A stretch of DNA of 64,000 nt from Gigantopelta aegis. Lineage: Eukaryota; Mollusca; Gastropoda; Neomphalida; Peltospiridae. The DNA is taken from positions 80,303,825-80,367,824 of the forward strand of contig NC_054706.1 in NCBI RefSeq assembly GCF_016097555.1. Direction: 5' to 3'. Position 1 is the stretch's first letter. Each line of letters starts with the position of its first letter. Position numbers and translations under genes: made by a program. This document shows positions 40,842 to 52,604 of this stretch, piece after piece. Below the pieces are notes generated by a model, which saw only the letters and a list, made by a program, of their open reading frames with translations, made no database searches and was not told the DNA's origin.

Positions 40842-43014
40842 GGACCGGGTTATTCAAACAGTTTTCACATCTGGTTATGTGAAAATTTTGTATTCTAGTT
40901 TTTCGAGATGATTACTGTATTACAGGGTTATTCATAGGCATACGGAGATGATTACTGTATGACAGGGTTATTCATAGGCGTACGGAGATGAAATACTGTA
41001 TGACAGGGTTATTCATAGGCGTACGGAGATGATATACTGTATGACAGGGTTATTCATAGGCGTACGGAGATGATTACTGTATGACAGGGTTATTCATAGG
41101 CGTACGGGGATGATATACTGTATGACAGGGTTATTCATAGGCGTACGGAGATGATATACTGTATGACAGGGTTATTCATAGGCGTACGTAGATGATTACT
41201 GTATGACAGGGTTATTCATAGGCGTACGGAGATGATATACTGTATGACAGGGTTATTCATAGGCGTACGGCGATGATTACTGTATGACAGGGTTATTCAT
41301 AGGCGTACGGCGATGATATACTGTATGACAGGGTTATTCATAGGCGTACGGAGATGATTACTGTATGACAGGGTTATTCATAGGCGTACGGAGATGATAT
41401 ACTGTATGGCAGGGTTATTCATAGGCGTACGGAGATGATATACTGTATGACAGGGTTATTCATAGGCGTACGGAGATGATTACTGTATGCCAGGGTTAAT
41501 CATAGGCGTACGGAGATGATTACTGTATGACAGGGTTATTCATAGGCGTACGGAGATGAAATACTGTATGACAGGGTTATTCATAGGCGTACGGAGATGA
41601 TATACTGTATGACAGGGTTATTCATAGGCGTATGGAGATGATTACTGTATGACAGGGTTATTCATAGGCGTACGTGGATGATATACTGTATGACAGGGTT
41701 ATTCATAGGCGTACGGAGATGATATACTGTATGACAGGGTTATTCATAGGCGTACGTAGATGATTACTGTATGACAGGGTTATTCATAGGCGTACGGAGA
41801 TGATATACTGTATGACAGGGTTATTCATAGGCGTACGGCGATGATTACTGTATGACAGGGTTATTCATAGGCGTACGGCGATGATATACTGTATGACAGG
41901 GTTATTCATAGGCGTACGGAGATGATTACTGTATGACAGGGTTATTCATAGGCGTACGGAGATGATATACTGTATGGCAGGGTTATTCATAGGCGTACGG
42001 AGATGATATACTGTATGACAGGGTTATTCATAGGCGTACGGAGATGATTACTGTATGCCAGGGTTAATCATAGGCGTACGGAGATGATTACTGTATGACA
42101 GGGTTATTCATAGGCGTACGGAGATGATATACTGTATGACAGGGTTATTCATAGGCGTACGGAGATGATTACTGTATGACATGGTTATTCATAGGCGTAC
42201 GGAGATGATATACTGTATGACAGGGTTATTCATAGGCGTACGGAGATGATTACTGTATGCCAGGGTTAATCATAGGCGTACGGAGATGATTACTGTATGA
42301 CAGGGTTATTCATAGGCGTACGGAGATGATATACTGTATGACAGGGTTATTCATAGGCGTACGGAGATGATTACTGTATGACATGGTTATTCATAGGCGT
42401 ACGGAGATGATATACTGTATGACAGGGTTATTCATAGGCGTACGGAGATGATATACTGTATGACATGGTTATTCATAGGCGTATGGAGATGATTACTGTA
42501 TGACAGGGTTATTCATAGGCGTACGGAGATGATATACTGTATGACATGGTTATTCATAGGCGTACGGAGATGATTACTGTATGACAGGGTTATTCAAAGG
42601 CGTACGGAGATGATATACTGTATGGCAGGGTTATTCATAGGCGTACAGAGATTATTACTGTATGACAGGGTTATTCATAGGCGTACGGAGATGATATACT
42701 GTATGACAGGGTTATTCATAGGCGTACGGAGATGATTACTGTATGACAGGGTTATTCAAAGGCGTACGGAGATGATATACTGTATGGCAGGGTTATTCAT
42801 AGGCGTACAGAGATTATTACTGTATGACAGGGTTATTCATAGGCGTACGGAGATGATATACTGTATGACAGGGTTATTCATAGGCGTACGGAGATGATTA
42901 CTGTATGACAGGGTTATTCATAGGCGTACGGAGATGATATACTGTATGACAGGGTTATTCATAGGCGTACGGAGATGATTACTGTATGACAGGGTTATTC
43001 AAAGGCGTACGGAA
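40842..43014. repeat. 40/41 bp minisatellite, about 52 units, with higher-order repeats
   Basis: GACAGGGTTATTCATAGGCG and GAGATGATTACTGTAT (or GATGATATACTG) recur every 40 or 41 bp. Marker variants (TGCCAGGGTTAATC, GTACGTAGATG, GATGAAATAC) recur about 569 bp apart, so a 14-unit block is duplicated. The left flank 40842-40904 carries TTTTCACATCTGGTTATGTG, matched again at 43345-43365. Confidence 0.97.
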
Positions 43015-43375
43015 TCCTATTTTTGTAGGGGGCAGGCTGGCTTTTGCCCGAATTAAACGAAAATACCCGAATCTGGATAACAACATTTATTCATATTAGC
43101 ATTACTACCAACAAGCTATGTAGGATTGCAAACGAACGACTACGCATTTTTATATGGATTACACCTAATGTTGAGGGTAGATTGATGGAAACACATAGTA
43201 AAAAAAAGTCTCAGGTCAGCACATTTTGCCCGAATATCTCTATAATTTTTTTCCCCGAAATTGAGGTTTTGCTCTAGCATTAACCTCCACCCACCCACCC
43301 CCCATCCTCGTCTCGTACGCTTATGGGGTTATTCAAAAATATTTCACATCTGGCCATGTGAAATTTATTTTTGAC
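43015..43375 (-). repeat. Dispersed element D5, copy 2, at the array edge
   Basis: In - orientation it matches 34425-34690 (GTAGGGGGC, TTTTGCCCGAATTAAACGAA, GAATCTGGATAACAACATTT). The end of D5 (CATAGGCGTACGG) is the same as part of the 40/41 bp unit. Confidence 0.8.
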
Positions 43376-43740
43376 TGGATTCAGCTGCGTGTAGATATTT
43401 TCAAAGTAAGTCTACTTATTGTAAAAGCTCAGTGTGTTCAAACTTGGGCTTTAATCTTCGATAAACATAAGAACAACGATGAAGACATGAGATGTACACA
43501 AACTAGTCTTCTAAACAAGAAACAGTATTTCTATTCTAAAGTATTCACCGTTAAAGGAGAAAACGTCAATTAGTTATCGAGACTTGGACAACAGCCAATC
43601 GGAACATTTCTCAATAGTATTTATATTATTCATATATTATCCAGTAGAAAACCCCCCCCAGCAATAAAAGAAATACAGACGAGTGTCAGTTATTAGACAT
43701 CACACGTGCTGTAGAGTTCACGTGCAATATGAAAAAAGAA
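43376..43740. other. Unassigned intergenic sequence
   Basis: Nothing recognised. Confidence 0.35.
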
Positions 43741-43832
43741 GAAGTTTGTTTTGTTTAACGACACCACTATATCACATTGATTTATTAATCATCGGCTATT
43801 GGGTGTCAAACATTTGGTAATTTTTACATACG
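43741..43832 (-). mobile_element. SINE family B tail fragment
   Basis: GAAGTTTGTTTTGTTTAACG, ATCATCGGCTATTGGGTGTC and AAACATTTGGTAATT match the family B tail. Confidence 0.85.
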
Positions 43833-44138
43833 TGCAATATGACGACACGTCTTTATATGTATTATTGTCGATCTAAAAACGTATTTGAAAAAGTTATTTA
43901 TTTATTTATATATTATATTTATTTATTTATGTATTTGTTTGTTAGTTTAGTTTAGTTGTTGCAGATATCCGCTCTCTAATAACACGAAGGATGTTGAAGG
44001 ATTGCATCCTGGCGTATGCAGTACACTACTCGTGAAACTGTCAGAAGCTGGGTATCCTTCTGCTCTCACGTGAGCCGTGAACAAATTCCACACGTTTAAT
44101 AATTTGTGATTAGTACACATGCTCATCTAATACCTGTA

Positions 44139-44428
44139 GTGGCGGGACGTAGACCAGTGGTAAAGCGCTCGCTTGATGCGCGGTCCGTCGGTGGGTCTAA
44201 TGGGCTATTCTCGTTCCAGTCAGTGCACCACGACTGGTATATCAAAGGCCGTGGTATGTGCTATCCTGTCTGTGGGGTGGTGCATATAAAAGATCCCTTG
44301 CTACTAATTGAAAAATGTAGCGGGTTTCCTCTCTGAGACTATATGTTAAAATTACCCAGTGGTTGACATCCAATAGCCGATGATTACTAAATCAATGTGC
44401 TCTTGTAGTGTTGCTAAACAAAAGAAAC
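44139..44428 (+). mobile_element. SINE family B, near full length
   Basis: The head GGCGGGACGTAGACCAGTGG and GCTCGCTTGATGCGCGGTC, the body TGGTATATCAAAGGCCGTGG and the tail ending AGTGTTGCTAAACAAAAG are present. Part of the B-box region is missing. Confidence 0.9.
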
Positions 44429-44449
44429 TGTAACTAATACATGTAATAT

Positions 44450-45290
44450 CAAAAGTTTGTTTGTTTAACGACTCCACTAGAGCACGCAGACTACGGTAAT
44501 TAATCATCGGATGTGAAAAGTTTGTTTGTTTAACGACTCCACTAGAGCACGCAGACTACGGTAATTAATCATCGGATGTCAAAAGTTTGTTTGTTTAACG
44601 ACTCCACTAGAGCACGCAGACTACGGTAATTAATCATCGGATGTCAAAAGTTTGTTTGTTTAACGACTCCACTAGAGCACGCAGACTACGGTAATTAATC
44701 ATCGGATGTGAAAAGTTTGTTGTTTAACGACTCCACTAGAGCACGCAGACTACGGTAATTAATCATCGGATGTCAAAAGTTTGTTTGTTTAACGACTCCA
44801 CTAGAGCACGCAGACTATGGTAATTAATCATCGGATGTGAAAAGTTTGTTTGTTTAACGACTCCACTAGAGCACGCAGACTACGGTAATTAATCATCGGA
44901 TGTGAAAAGTTTGTTTGTTTAACGACTCCACTAGAGCACGCAGACTACGGTAATTAATCATCGGATGTGAAAAGTTTGTTTGTTTAACGACTCCACTAGA
45001 GCACGCAGACTACGGTAATTAATCATCGGATGTGAAATGTTTGTTTGTTTAACGACTCCACTAGAGCACGCAGACTACGGTAATTAATCATCGGATGTCA
45101 AAAGTTTGTTTGTTTAACGACTCCACTAGAGCATGCAGACTACGGTAATTAATCATCGGATGTGAAAAGTTTGGTAATTCTGAAATGTGGTCTTCAGAGG
45201 AAACCCGCTACATTGTTCATTTGCAGCAAGGGATCTTTTATAAGTACTTCTCCACAGATAGGATAACACAGTATTCCACTAACGTACATT
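44450..45290 (-). mobile_element. SINE family B with a 65 bp tail array
   Basis: The tail segment (AAAAGTTTGTTTGTTTAACG, ACTCCACTAGAGCACGCAGA, GGTAATTAATCATCGGATGT) repeats about 11 times every 65 bp. The rest of the SINE body follows (GAGGAAACCCGCTACATTGT, GCAAGGGATCTTTTATAAGT, AGGATAACACAG). The head is missing. Confidence 0.93.
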
Positions 45291-45319
45291 ATCATCTTAG
45301 GCTAGCGTAAGGGAAGTAT

Positions 45320-46093
45320 GGTATAAAGATACATACAGGGGAAAACAGGCCCAACCATCTATTTGTGGCACTGAATAATATAAATTCCGACGCTATATAA
45401 CCGTAAATAAAATGTGTTGAGTGCGTCGTTAAATAAACCATTTCCTTCCTTCATTTCATGAATAATATAAAGATACACACAGGGGAAAACAGGCCTAACA
45501 ATCTATTTGTGAAACTGAATAATATAAAGATACACACAGGGGAAAACAGACCTAACCATCTATTTGTGGCACTGAACAATATAAACATACACACAGGGGA
45601 AAACAGACCTAACCATCTATTTGTGGCACTGAATAATATAAACATACACACAGGGGAAAACAGACCTAACCATCTATTTGTGGCACTGAATAATATAAAC
45701 ATACACACAGGGGAAAACAGACCTAACCATCTATTTGTGGCACTGAATAATATAAACATACACACACGGGAAAACAGACCTAACCATCTATTTGTGACAC
45801 TAAACAATATAAACATACACACACGGGAAAACAGGCCTAACCATCTATTTGTGACATTAAACAATATAAACATACACACAGGGGAAAACAGGCCTAATCA
45901 TCTATTTGTGACACTAAACAATATAAACATACACACAGGGGAAAACAGACCTAACCATCTATTTGTGACACTAAACAATATAAACATACACACAGGGGAA
46001 AACAGGCCTAACCATCTATTTGTGGCACTGAATAATATAAAGATACATACACGGGAAAACAGACCTAACCATATATTTGTGGCACTGAATAAT
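45320..46093. repeat. 57 bp minisatellite interrupted by a SINE tail
   Basis: Unit 1 (45320-45384) is separated from about 11 further units (45460-46093) by a SINE insertion. The core is GGGGAAAACAGACCTAACCA, TCTATTTGTGGCACTGAATA and ATATAAACATACACACA. Open frames of 142 and 215 codons come from the period being divisible by 3. Confidence 0.95.
45385..45459 (+). mobile_element. SINE family A tail inserted in the 57 bp array
   Basis: CGCTATATAACCGTAAATAA, TGTTGAGTGCGTCGTTAAAT and TTTCCTTCCTTC are the family A tail. GAATAATATAAA lies directly on both sides (45373-45384 and 45460-45471), consistent with a target-site duplication. Confidence 0.85.
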
Positions 46094-46329
46094 GTCCGGA
46101 ATTAATTTTTATTTCTTAGACGCATTTTGTGATTTACAACACATAAGTAGCTAGCTTGTCTTAGACGTAAAAGAAAACGAAAAGCAAATAAATTCAATAA
46201 AAATAGAATTTGGAATTACACACAATGAGGCCTGGTTTATTTATGTCTTCTGTTTTTTCCCCTTCCTGTTTTTTCGTATCTGTCTACTAAATATATATAA
46301 AAATGTAAATGTAATAAAATAAAGTTAAT

Positions 46330-46925
46330 TATTAACCCATTTTGCCAACATGTGATCTATCCTGGGACGTAATGGACCCAGACCCCGCTGACTGGCTGGC
46401 TCGCCGGGTTGTGGCGACTAGCCTTTTCAATAAACTTTCCAAACGAGATCTTAATTTGTCGAATTTGCTTTCTTGAGAATGTGTATTGCAATAAAGCCGA
46501 AGCAAGTGACTCGGGAAATGTGATTTGTCAAGTCTTATTCGTTTACAGCTCGTAGGCTGGGCCTTATCCGGAGACTGGCTTGGCGGAGGGAATCATGCTA
46601 GGTTTTGGCTGCGGGTTGCACTATCACCCGATTAGTGAGTATTAAATGATTTAAAGACCATTAGGCGAACACAATAGTGTGTTTGGGAGTCATAACACAA
46701 GACAGTGACAGGCGCTCGCCGAATATCACCGATTACACGGACAGATAATTCCATTTCAAACTCATCTTTAAAAGATTATTTTTTCCATAATTCCAATCCC
46801 GGCTGACCAGCGCCGGCTAACGTGATGGCCAAACGAAAGAGGAAAAACAAAGACCTGCAATTACTTAAAGACTGCCTCTTATTGCATTTCGTCTGAAGTT
46901 CCATTCTCGGGAAAACATTTACACG
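46330..46925. promoter_or_regulatory. Low-repeat island, candidate distal enhancer
   Basis: Balanced, unique-looking sequence (GGCTGGCTCGCCGGGTTGTG, TTGCAATAAAGCCG, CACCCGATTAGTGAGTATTA) with homeodomain-type cores and no supported exon. Conservation was not tested. Confidence 0.35.
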
Positions 46926-47084
46926 TGGGTATTTATTTTATTTATACACACGTGGGTATATTTACTTAGGGTATTTGTCATGTGGATGATTTTACAAACT
47001 GTCATTAATACATTTTCCTTTTCTTTAATTTTTGTTTTGTTTTAAAAATATAATATATTTAGGTTCAAGCACACTGAAGTGAAA

Positions 47085-47250
47085 TCACTTGAGACATCTC
47101 GTCTGAACATGCGAGGGTGGGCTAATGGTTACTGACATTCTCACAGAGCCGTTAGAACTCGCTCTGGGTGGGAATCAGTACCGGGATGTGAACCCAGAAC
47201 CTGCCAGCCTTCAAGACGATGATTTAACCACACCATCACCGATCCGGTGT
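47085..47250 (-). mobile_element. tRNA-derived SINE head of another family
   Basis: On the - strand it reads GATCGGTGATGGTGTGGTTA, then CTGGCAGGTTCTGGGTTCAC and ATCCCGGTAC, a tRNA-like A/B-box arrangement with a Val/Arg-type loop. The head differs from those of families A and B. Confidence 0.6.
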
Positions 47251-47349
47251 AAGATTGTCAATTTACTTACAATGTAATTTGTGTTTATTCGAGCAGATAT
47301 ATTGACTAATTGTTAGCAAACGGTTTTGACACAGTACCTTATTGACGTC

Positions 47350-47575
47350 AATTTGTTTTGTTGTTTAACGACACCACTAGAGCACATTAATTTATTAATC
47401 ATTGGCTACTGGATGTCAAACATATTATCATTTTGACAGTAATAGAGAGTAAATCCACAACATTTCTCCATTAGTAACAAGGGATCTTTTATATGCATCA
47501 TCCCACAGACAGGATAATACATACCACAGCCTTTGATATATACCAGTCGTGGTGCATTGGCTGGAACGAGTATAT
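47350..47575 (-). mobile_element. SINE family B without head
   Basis: The tail and body run from TTTAACGACACCACTAGAGC to CCAGTCGTGGTGCATTGGCT and stop at GGAACGAG. An AAT repeat follows at 47582-47612. Confidence 0.9.
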
Positions 47576-47734
47576 TAATATTAAAATAATAATAATAATA
47601 ATAATAATAAAATCATGATAAAATTAATTTGGCGAACAGACTGTGAAAATGAGCCTACAATGTTCACAAGACGATTTGTCCATAACATTAGAAAACTATC
47701 TCCGCTCTTCGCAGGGACTATAGTCTGTTGTCCT

Positions 47735-47895
47735 TTAGTTTTGTCTCGTTTAACGACACCACTAGAGCACGTTGATTTATTAATCATCAGCTATTGGATG
47801 TCAAACATTTGGAAATTTTGACATATTATAGTCTTAAAGAGGAACCCGCTACGTTTTTCCATTTGTAGCAAGGAATCATTTATATGTGCCAAACT
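47735..47895 (-). mobile_element. SINE family B fragment
   Basis: TTTAACGACACCACTAGAGC, ATCATCAGCTATTGGATGTC and GTAGCAAGGAATCATTTATA; truncated before the head. Confidence 0.88.
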
Positions 47896-48161
47896 GAGTT
47901 ACGAATATGCTCGGAACACAAACCTTTCGTTCAGCGCCCAGTCCATCTAATGGGGTGCAATTTGGTAATTTTATATGAACAAATAAACAAATAACAACAA
48001 GACACCCGCATCGCCGCATCAATTGTCAAACTCTGACCGAAGACGGACTATATTTTCTTTTGATCTGAAAGTCGTAGATGATAAAGAAAAACGTCAAATC
48101 GCTTCCTTTGGAAAGAAACGTAGGAAAACGTAACAAAGAAAGTAGTTGAAGGCAAATTGTT

Positions 48162-48453
48162 ATAATATAAGCTTAAGCACCCTCTAACGTGTGTATACGA
48201 TGGACACCTCTGATGACATCAATATAAGCTTAAGCACCCTCTAACGTGTGTATACGATGGACACCTCTGATGACATCAATATAAGCTTAAGCACCCTCTA
48301 ACGTGTGTATACGATGGACACCTCTGATGACATCAATATAAGCTTAAGCACCCTCTAACGTGTGTATACGATGGACACCTCTGATGACATCAATATAAGC
48401 TTAAGCACCCTCTAACGTGTGTATACGATGGACACCTCTGATGACATTAATAT
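48162..48453. repeat. 57 bp tandem repeat, five near-identical units
   Basis: AATATAAGCTTAAGCACCCT, CTAACGTGTGTATACGATGG and ACACCTCTGATGACATC recur every 57 bp with almost no variation. Confidence 0.97.
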
Positions 48454-48636
48454 AAACTGGACATTTTTTCTAGCAGATTTTTCACTCGATTACACAAAAA
48501 TTATTATATTTAAAAGAAAATGAACATAGCGTCCATTACTTGACAGAGAAGAAAAAACTAAAATAAAAACAGTGATGAACAGGTGTCAGTACGTGTCAAT
48601 ACATACATTACCAGTCAAAACGTAATTTCTAACAAA

Positions 48637-48640
<4 letters not shown>

Positions 48641-48707
<67 letters not shown>

Positions 48708-48724
48708 CTCGCTCTTGCTCTCTG

Positions 48725-48757
<33 letters not shown>

Positions 48758-48758
48758 T

Positions 48759-48815
<57 letters not shown>
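48641..48815. repeat. (CT)n, (CTGT)n and (CA)n microsatellites
   Basis: Compound simple repeat. Confidence 0.98.
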
Positions 48816-48816
<1 letters not shown>

Positions 48817-49063
48817 CTCCACCTACAATATTTAATTCTTGTCTATCTATCTACTTGTTGTTTTTAACACATTTTATTATTTCGTCTGCCATGTAAAATG
48901 TGTAATTGTCAAATGTAGGGAGACACCTTAATACAGGCATCGTCTGTTGGTCAATCCCCGACGTTAACACAAACATCAATAAATGTATTTTTAACAACTT
49001 CTGCTTGAATGGAGAACACGTATTTGTTGTCAGTGAAAGGTCTTGCATTGAGACACACTTTTA

Positions 49064-49390
49064 AAAAAAGGAAGGAAATGTTTTATTTAACGACGCACTC
49101 AACACATTTTATTTACGGTTATATGGCGTCAGACATATGGTTAAGGACGACATAGATATTGAGAGGAAACCCGCTGTCGCCACTTCATGGTCTACTCTTC
49201 GATTAGCAGCAAGGGATCTTTTATATACACCACCCCAGAGACAGGTCAGTACACACCACGGCCTTTGACATATCAGTCGTGGTGCACTGGCTGGAACGAG
49301 AAATATCCCAATGGGCCCACCGACGGGGATCGATCCCATACAAACCGCGCATCGTGCGAGCGCTGTACCCACTGGGATACGTCCCGCCCC
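49064..49390 (-). mobile_element. Full-length SINE family A with target-site duplication
   Basis: It runs from GGAAGGAAATGTTTTATTTA through CGGTTATATGGCGTCAGACA to the head complement CTGGGATACGTCCCGCCCC. AGACACACTT followed by TTAAA flanks both sides (49051 and 49391), a target-site duplication. Confidence 0.92.
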
Positions 49391-49493
49391 AGACACACTT
49401 TAAAGTGATGAACTAACCACAACTCCAGGTTCATTACTTGTCGTACGCTGTATGTATTTGTACAACAGAAACTACGTCTGTTGCTCCCAAAGC

Positions 49494-49737
49494 GTTAATC
49501 TCGCTCCATCCAGTGCACCACGACTGCTACATCAAAGACCGTGGTATGTGCTATCCTGTCTGTAGGATGGTGCATATAAAAGATTCCTTGCTGCTAATCG
49601 AAAAAGGGTAGCCCATGAAGTGGAGACAGCGGGTTTCCGCTCTCAATATATGTGTGGTCCTTAACCATATGTCTGACGCCATATAACCGTAAATAAAATG
49701 TGTTGAGTGCGTCGTTAAATAAAACATTTTCTTCCTC
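49494..49737 (+). mobile_element. 5'-truncated SINE family A
   Basis: It starts in the body (TCCAGTGCACCACGACTGCT) and ends TGTTGAGTGCGTCGTTAAAT, AAAACATTTTCTTCC. Confidence 0.9.
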
Positions 49738-50051
49738 AAAGCGTTCACTATCATATTAAGGGGAAAAAACAAACAAACAAAAAAACAAAAAACAAACCCA
49801 CACACAAAAAACCTACCAGCTTAACTAGCATATCGCATTATAACATACTATATCCTGCGCCCGTCACAAACGTTATTAATGTGGTAACTTAGTGTTGGTA
49901 ACGTAGGTATGTATCGATCTGTGGAATTTTCTATTAGGTTTAGCCGATTTTGAAATGCACAATGCGGCTTGTAAGAGAACCTCAATAATGTAGTGTTCAA
50001 GACACTGAACACTTCGATACGTTCTTCCGTAGGGAACTGAGCTACTGAAAA
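49738..50051. other. Unassigned intergenic sequence
   Basis: Nothing recognised beyond an A/C-rich tract near 49765-49812. Confidence 0.35.
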
Positions 50052-50354
50052 ACAAGTTTTGTTTAACGACACCACTAGAGCATATTGATTTATAAATCAT
50101 TGGCTACTGGAGTCAAACATATTATCATTTTGACAGTAATAGAGAGACAATCCGCAAATCTTTTCCATTAGTAGCAAGGGATCTTTTATATGCACTATCC
50201 CACAAACAGGATAGCACATACCACGGCTTTGGCTACACCAGTCGTGGTGGACTGGCTGAAACGAGACATAGCCCAATGGGCTCACCGACGGGGTCGATCC
50301 TAGACCGACCGCTCATCAGGCCTGCTCTTTACCACTGGGCTACTTCCCGTCCCG
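50052..50354 (-). mobile_element. Full-length SINE family B
   Basis: The tail TTTGTTTAACGACACCACTA, body GCAAGGGATCTTTTATATGC and head complement (GGGTCGATCC, TTTACCACTGGGCTACTTCC) are all present. Confidence 0.92.
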
Positions 50355-50966
50355 TGACAAAGTGAAGTGACAGTTCAATTTTCACCTATAGTCCTTCCCA
50401 TAGGGAACGCTTCTTTCACACTAGGGAATTTACTACAAGTTATTTATTTCTGAGCATAAACTAAACTGCGCATAAAACTAGTTGATTTGTTTAATTTCAA
50501 TAAACACTTTTACTTTTCTTCTTATGTCAAACCAAACTAAAATTATTTACCAAAAAACAAAACAAAAACCACATTTTCGTAAGAGGGTGGAACACACTAT
50601 AGCTACGGTATCCTATATATCTATTTTGGGTGTACTGGGCGAAATGTGCCGTACGTGCGTGTATATTGGCAAATACTGATGTGTGTCAGAGGATGACCCC
50701 ACACCAAGGAACTTTACGGTTATCTTTGGTTTCAGCTTCTTTTTAGAAAGAGGAAGATTGCCATACCATCGATTGCACTCCCACCAGCTGGAACGGACGT
50801 CAGGCTTATGATCACAGGGAAACAACTCTTGTAACCAAAAATATATTTCATCTCTTTTGAAACTCACGTTCGTTAATGAATGCTGACACAATTGTTAAAA
50901 TCATACTTCCACCATTATTTAATACGTACCCGCATTATATTTAACCACTGCTCTATCTCATTTATA
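50355..50966. other. Unassigned intergenic sequence
   Basis: No exon with splice context or repeat is recognised. Confidence 0.35.
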
Positions 50967-50967
50967 A

Positions 50968-51518
50968 ACGGTTCCCATGACGACACAGGTTCTGAAATTC
51001 ATGTAGACGACACAGATTGTGAAATACATGTAAACGGTTCCCATGACGACACAGGTTCTGAAATTCATGTAGACGACACAGATTGTGAAATACATGTAAA
51101 CGGTTCCATTGACACAGGTTGTGAACTAAATGTAGACGACACAGATTGTGAAATACATGTAAACGGTTCCCATGAGGACACATGTTGTGAAATACATGTA
51201 TACGACACAGGTTGTAAACTGTGCCCATGACGACACAGGTTGTGAAATACATGTAAACTGTTCCCATGGCGACACAGGTTGTGAAATACATGTAAACGGT
51301 TCCCATGACGACACAGGTTGTGAAATACATGTATACGACACAGGTTGTAAACTGTGCCCATGACGACACAGGTTGTGAAATACATGTAAACTGTTCCCAT
51401 GGCGACACAGGTTGTGAAATACATGTAAACGGTTCCCATGACGACACAGGTTGTGAAATACATGTAAACGGTTTCCATGACGACACATGTTGTGAAATAC
51501 ATGTAAACGGCTGTACAG
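50968..51518. repeat. 39 bp composite minisatellite
   Basis: CGGTTCCCATGACGACACAG and GTTGTGAAATACATGTAAA alternate with shorter TAGACGACACAG-type units, about 15 in all. The whole block is mirrored in open frames on both strands that are not genes. Confidence 0.94.
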
Positions 51519-51654
51519 GTTCCAACTCGTCACCATAAAACCCACGATTCTCAATACATCGGTCACAGCACTGATAAACGTCGTTAACATTGGGTTGAAA
51601 TTATTTCATGTAATGTCCAAGTATTTTTAAACATTTTGATCTAATATATAAAAG

Positions 51655-51884
51655 TTTTAAAAGTTTGTTTTGTTTAACGACACCACTAGATCACATTGAT
51701 TAATCATCAGCTATTGGATGTCAAACATTTGGTAATTGTGACACGTAGTCATTGGGACAAAAATCGCTATATTGTTCCTAATGCAGCAAAGGATCTTTTA
51801 CATGCAATTTCCCAGACAGGAAACCACAAACCAGTTGTGCTGCACTGGTTGGAGCGGAAAACCCCCAATAAGTTGAATGGATCC
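51655..51884 (-). mobile_element. SINE family B (alternative-head type), cut by element D5
   Basis: The tail TTTGTTTAACGACACCACTA and body are followed by AAAACCCCCAATAAGTTGAA and TGGATCCTCCGA, as in 18190-18441. The sequence then switches to D5 before the tRNA-like head. Confidence 0.85.
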
Positions 51885-52130
51885 TCCGAATTCAGGCAAA
51901 ATGAGTTGGCCTGAAACCATTTGACCATGTATTTCCATCATTCTACACACAAAATTAGTTGTAATCCATGTCAAAATGTGTATTAATTCGTTTGGAACCC
52001 TATATCGCTGTTTTGCAGTAATGCTAGTATGAATACTTCTGGTTATCCAAATTCGACCATTTTGATCAATTCGGGCAAAAATCATCTTGCTCTCATAACA
52101 AAATGGGCGCCCGTACCTTTATGAATACAA
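51885..52130 (+). repeat. Dispersed element D5, copy 3
   Basis: ATTAGTTGTAATCCATGTCA, ACTTCTGGTTATCCAAATTC, CAATTCGGGCAAAAATCATC and GGGCGCCCGTACC match 34425-34690. Confidence 0.8.
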
Positions 52131-52276
52131 TTTAGGTGGTGCTTAATTATTTTCCAGGTGTACACGTCGTACTTTATGCCCAGATGGTCTCCAAAATCTG
52201 CACGGAAGGAAACCACTACGGTCAGTTAGATGTGTAGAGCAACTCCAAAAACATGCCCCCCCCCCCCCCCCCCCCC

Positions 52277-52603
52277 AACATACACACACACACACAAAAA
52301 CCCGATGTTAGTTAAACGAGTTAATAATGACCATCTTTGGAATTGAGATTTCCATAACATAAAAACTTGTAGTAACAACAAAAAACTAAATGTTGTTATT
52401 AATAGACAATTTATTTTTCATATATCAATCATTATTAGAGCATACATTTAGAGGCATGCGTATAAATACAATATATATGAAGGCAAACGTGTCACATATT
52501 TTTTTATAAATGGTCAGTTTTACGATACAAATTCAATTATTGCTGTTGTTCCATAATCGAAAATTCAATATTGGTTTTCTTCAAATGTCTTGTTTATTAT
52601 TTG
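52277..52603. other. Unassigned intergenic sequence after poly-C
   Basis: A C run at 52257-52276 and a short CA run precede AT-rich sequence with no feature recognised. Confidence 0.35.
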
Positions 52604-52604
52604 C

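Noticed and set aside
44139..44428. tRNA gene at the start of the SINE
   Set aside because: The head is degenerate, lacks part of the B-box region and continues into a SINE body.
45451..46105. 215-codon and 142-codon frames with repeated NNINIHTGENRPNHLFV peptide
   Set aside because: Produced by a 57 bp tandem array; no gene features around it.
50962..51590. Cys/His-rich frames resembling a metal-binding protein
   Set aside because: The regular Cys/His spacing comes from a 39 bp array (open on both strands), not from a domain.
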